A DNA stretch of 64,000 nt from assembly GCF_943846705.1 (NCBI RefSeq), contig NZ_OX044366.1, positions 3,720,001-3,784,000 of the forward strand, written 5' to 3'. Source of the stretch: an uncultured Pseudomonas sp. Lineage in GTDB: Bacteria > Pseudomonadota > Gammaproteobacteria > Pseudomonadales > Pseudomonadaceae. Below are positions 61,750-64,000 of the stretch, in pieces. A model generated the notes under the pieces. It was not told the DNA's origin. It saw only the letters and a list, made by a program, of their open reading frames with translations, and did no database searches. The position numbers were made by a program, and so were the translations under genes. How positions within the stretch are numbered: the first letter of the stretch is position 1; the number at the start of each line of letters is the position of its first letter.

Positions 61750-64000
61750 CTACTTCCTTAACGTGGCGTTGAACCTTTGTTCCAGGGAGGTGAGAATTTT
61801 TTGCGTTGTGACACTCACCTCATCGTCATTAAGAGTGCGCGATGGATGCTGCCAGGTCAAGCCGACGGCAAGGCTTTTTCTATCAGGATCAATACCTTTA
61901 CCGTGATACACGTCAAATAGCTTGAGGTCAGTCAACCACTCACCTGCCCCCTCACGAATAACACTGAGCAATTCCTCTGCTGGCACATCACGTCCCACCA
62001 AGATAGCCAAGTCACGTCGCACTTCAGGAAACTTCGAAAGTTCCTGAAACTTAGGCATAAGCCCTTGAGTGACCTCACTCAGCAGCAACTCGAACATGAA
62101 CACGGACTGATCCAGACCGAGCGACTTCGATAACTCGGGATGCATAGCCCCGAGGAAACCGACCAGCCGCCCTTCACGCTCGATTCGCGCAGCCTGCCCT
62201 GGATGCAACGCTGGATGCTCACCCGCGACAAAGGTAAAACTCGCGCCATCACCAGCGCTGGCCAACAGCGCCTCGACATCAGCTTTCAGATCATAGAAGT
62301 CGACATTTTCGCGGCCGTGCGCCCAGCCTTCAGGCAAGCGGCTGCCACAGATAACACCTGCCAGCATCGGCTCTTGCTGCAAACCTTCAAGCTGACCGAC
62401 AAAGCGCAGACCGCTTTCAAACAGGCGCACGCGTGGCTGCTGACGATTAAGGTTGTGCTCAAGCGCTTTCACCAAGCCCGGCCACAGCGAAGAACGCATG
62501 GCGGCCATGTCCGCGGAAATCGGATTGGCCAGCATCAATGGCGCAACACCGGGATTGAATAGCTCGAACAGTTTTGGATCGATAAAGCTGTAGGTGATTG
62601 CCTCATGATAACCGCGAGCTACCAACAAACGGCGCAGCGCAGGCAGGTCAACTGCGGCTTCGGCCTTCGCCTGCGGTGCCAAACGCGCCTGCGGATAGCG
62701 CACGGGCAAGCGGTTATAACCGTACAAGCGCGCGAGCTCTTCAATCAGATCGACTTCCAAACTGATATCGAAGCGATGACTTGGCACGCTAACCTGCCAC
62801 TGACTATCACCGGCGGCGGAAATACCCAACCCCAAGGCAGTCAGTAGACGGACGATTTCCGCATCATCCATTTTCAGGCCGAGCATCTGCTCGACGCGCT
62901 CGGCCCGCAGTGTGACCGGAGCAACATTTGGCAACTGCTCTTGGCTGACGACCTCGATAATCGGCCCGGCTTCGCCACCAACGATCTCAATCAGCAGTGC
63001 AGTCGCACGCTCCATGGCCTCACGCGCCAATTGCCAATCTACGCCACGCTCAAAACGATGCGAAGCATCAGTATGTAAACCGTAGGAACGCGCCTTACCT
63101 GCAATCGCAATGGTGTCGAAGAAGGCGCTCTCAAGGAATAGATCGCGAGTATTGGCACTAACGCCGCTATGCTCACCACCCATAACACCGGCAATAGCCA
63201 GAGCACGTTGATGGTCAGCAATGACCAAGGTATCAGCGCGCAGACTGACTTCCTGGCCATCGAGTAGAACCAGCTTCTCGCTCTCTTCAGCCATACGCAC
63301 GCGAATACCGCCATTGATCTCGGCAAGATCGAAAGCATGCATTGGCTGGCCCAGCTCAAGCATCACATAGTTGGTGATATCGACAACCGCATCAATACTG
63401 CGCACATCTGCTCGACGCAAGCGCTCGACCATCCACAGCGGTGTTGGCTGGGAAAGATCGACATTACGCAACACACGACCGAGGTAACGTGGGCAGGCCT
63501 GCGGGGCAACAACCTCAACCGGGTACACGTCGTCACGACTCGCGGGTACAACCGAAATTTCAGGGCGAGTGACCGGAGCGTCGTAGAGGGCACCGACTTC
63601 CCGGGCCAAGCCGGCCAGGGACAGGCAGTCACCCCGATTAGGCGTCAAGTCAACTTCGATGCTGGCATCGTCGAGATCCAAATAGACGCGAATATTCTGA
63701 CCTACCGGTGCATCTGTAGGCAGCTCCATCAGGCCATCGTTATCTTCACTAATCTGCAACTCGGAAGCCGAGCAAAGCATGCCATTGGACTCAACACCAC
63801 GCAGCTTAGCTTTCTTGATTTTGAAGTCGCCGGGTAATTCGGCACCGATCATGGCGAACGGAATTTTCAGGCCGGGGCGCACGTTGGGTGCGCCACAGAC
63901 CACCTGAAAGGTCTCCGCACCACTGCTAACTTGGCACACACGCAACTTGTCGGCATCGGGATGCTGCTCGGTGCTCAAGACCTCACCCACGACCACGCCG
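61750..64000 (-). CDS. pheT: Phenylalanyl-tRNA synthetase beta subunit, N-terminus off the window
   Basis: Beta subunit of the tetrameric Phe-tRNA ligase. 748 codons are in the window, and about 45 N-terminal residues lie beyond 64000. It starts inside the tRNA-binding EMAP-like domain (VVGEVLSTEQHPDADKLRVC). The B3/B4 editing domain follows (AFDLAEINGGIRVRM). B5 precedes the catalytic-like core (LIEELARLYGYNRLPVRYPQ), and the C-terminal anticodon-binding FDX domain has FPEVRRDLAILVG. Incomplete only because of the window edge. Confidence 0.97.
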   Translation of the reverse strand, partial: GVVVGEVLSTEQHPDADKLRVCQVSSGAETFQVVCGAPNVRPGLKIPFAMIGAELPGDFKIKKAKLRGVESNGMLCSASELQISEDNDGLMELPTDAPVGQNIRVYLDLDDASIEVDLTPNRGDCLSLAGLAREVGALYDAPVTRPEISVVPASRDDVYPVEVVAPQACPRYLGRVLRNVDLSQPTPLWMVERLRRADVRSIDAVVDITNYVMLELGQPMHAFDLAEINGGIRVRMAEESEKLVLLDGQEVSLRADTLVIADHQRALAIAGVMGGEHSGVSANTRDLFLESAFFDTIAIAGKARSYGLHTDASHRFERGVDWQLAREAMERATALLIEIVGGEAGPIIEVVSQEQLPNVAPVTLRAERVEQMLGLKMDDAEIVRLLTALGLGISAAGDSQWQVSVPSHRFDISLEVDLIEELARLYGYNRLPVRYPQARLAPQAKAEAAVDLPALRRLLVARGYHEAITYSFIDPKLFELFNPGVAPLMLANPISADMAAMRSSLWPGLVKALEHNLNRQQPRVRLFESGLRFVGQLEGLQQEPMLAGVICGSRLPEGWAHGRENVDFYDLKADVEALLASAGDGASFTFVAGEHPALHPGQAARIEREGRLVGFLGAMHPELSKSLGLDQSVFMFELLLSEVTQGLMPKFQELSKFPEVRRDLAILVGRDVPAEELLSVIREGAGEWLTDLKLFDVYHGKGIDPDRKSLAVGLTWQHPSRTLNDDEVSVTTQKILTSLEQRFNATLRK

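Overview
This window is a 64 kb piece of a Pseudomonas chromosome. The genus call rests on gene families and local orders I recognise from Pseudomonas: L,D-transpeptidase / tesA / ABC exporter pair / greB, rlmKL-rmf-pyrD, thrH-cysH, oprI, aer, and pheT-ihfA-MerR-tRNA-Pro. I cannot name the species from sequence alone.

Layout. 1-9.4 kb: housekeeping genes (pabB, an L,D-transpeptidase, tesA, a YbbA/YbbP-type ABC pair, greB, mnmC). 9.4-14.8 kb: rlmKL, rmf with a structured leader, pyrD and two conserved unknowns. 14.8-27.6 kb: a biofilm-adhesion locus, with a 2477-residue LapA-like RTX adhesin (N-terminal retention module, LapG-type TAAG site, three near-identical 186-residue repeats, VWA domain, C-terminal RTX signal) divergent from its type I exporter lapE-lapB-lapC. 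27.6-38.1 kb: a DTW tRNA-modification enzyme, the Aer energy-taxis receptor, a 45-codon small gene, aceK followed by a TonB receptor, a DMT transporter, thrH, cysH, a GNAT protein and oprI. 38.2-49.2 kb: a dense signalling block with a CHASE hybrid histidine kinase, a PhnD-like periplasmic protein + HPt-bearing hybrid kinase + sigma-54 response regulator operon, and a divergent REC/degenerate-GGDEF/EAL protein. 49.2-50.1 kb: a decayed IS3-family transposase. 50.1-59.8 kb: a compact, unusual Tad (Flp-type) pilus locus. 60.2-64 kb: a truncated tyrosine recombinase beside tRNA-Pro(GGG), then MerR, ihfA and the truncated pheT.

Most interesting observation. By eye, five transcription units of the signalling block and the Tad locus have sigma-54-type -24/-12 elements in front of them. 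Four of the intergenic regions also carry matches to one 23-bp palindrome (half-site TTGC-N-TTGCAT), about 100-170 bp upstream of the inferred start sites. The only sigma-54 activator in the window is the response regulator at 40990-42447. I infer a self-contained circuit: a PhnD-like ligand sensor feeds an HPt phosphorelay, which drives a sigma-54 activator that switches on its own operon, a c-di-GMP phosphodiesterase, a second kinase and the pilus. The pilus is itself odd. Its two pilin-like proteins share a QGGFVxTxEL N-terminus (Glu at +6, not +5), and I find no TadZ, no dedicated prepilin peptidase and no canonical TadE/F/G.

Limits. All motif, promoter and hairpin calls were made by reading the sequence. 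No database search or statistical test was run, and gene names rest on recognised family motifs.
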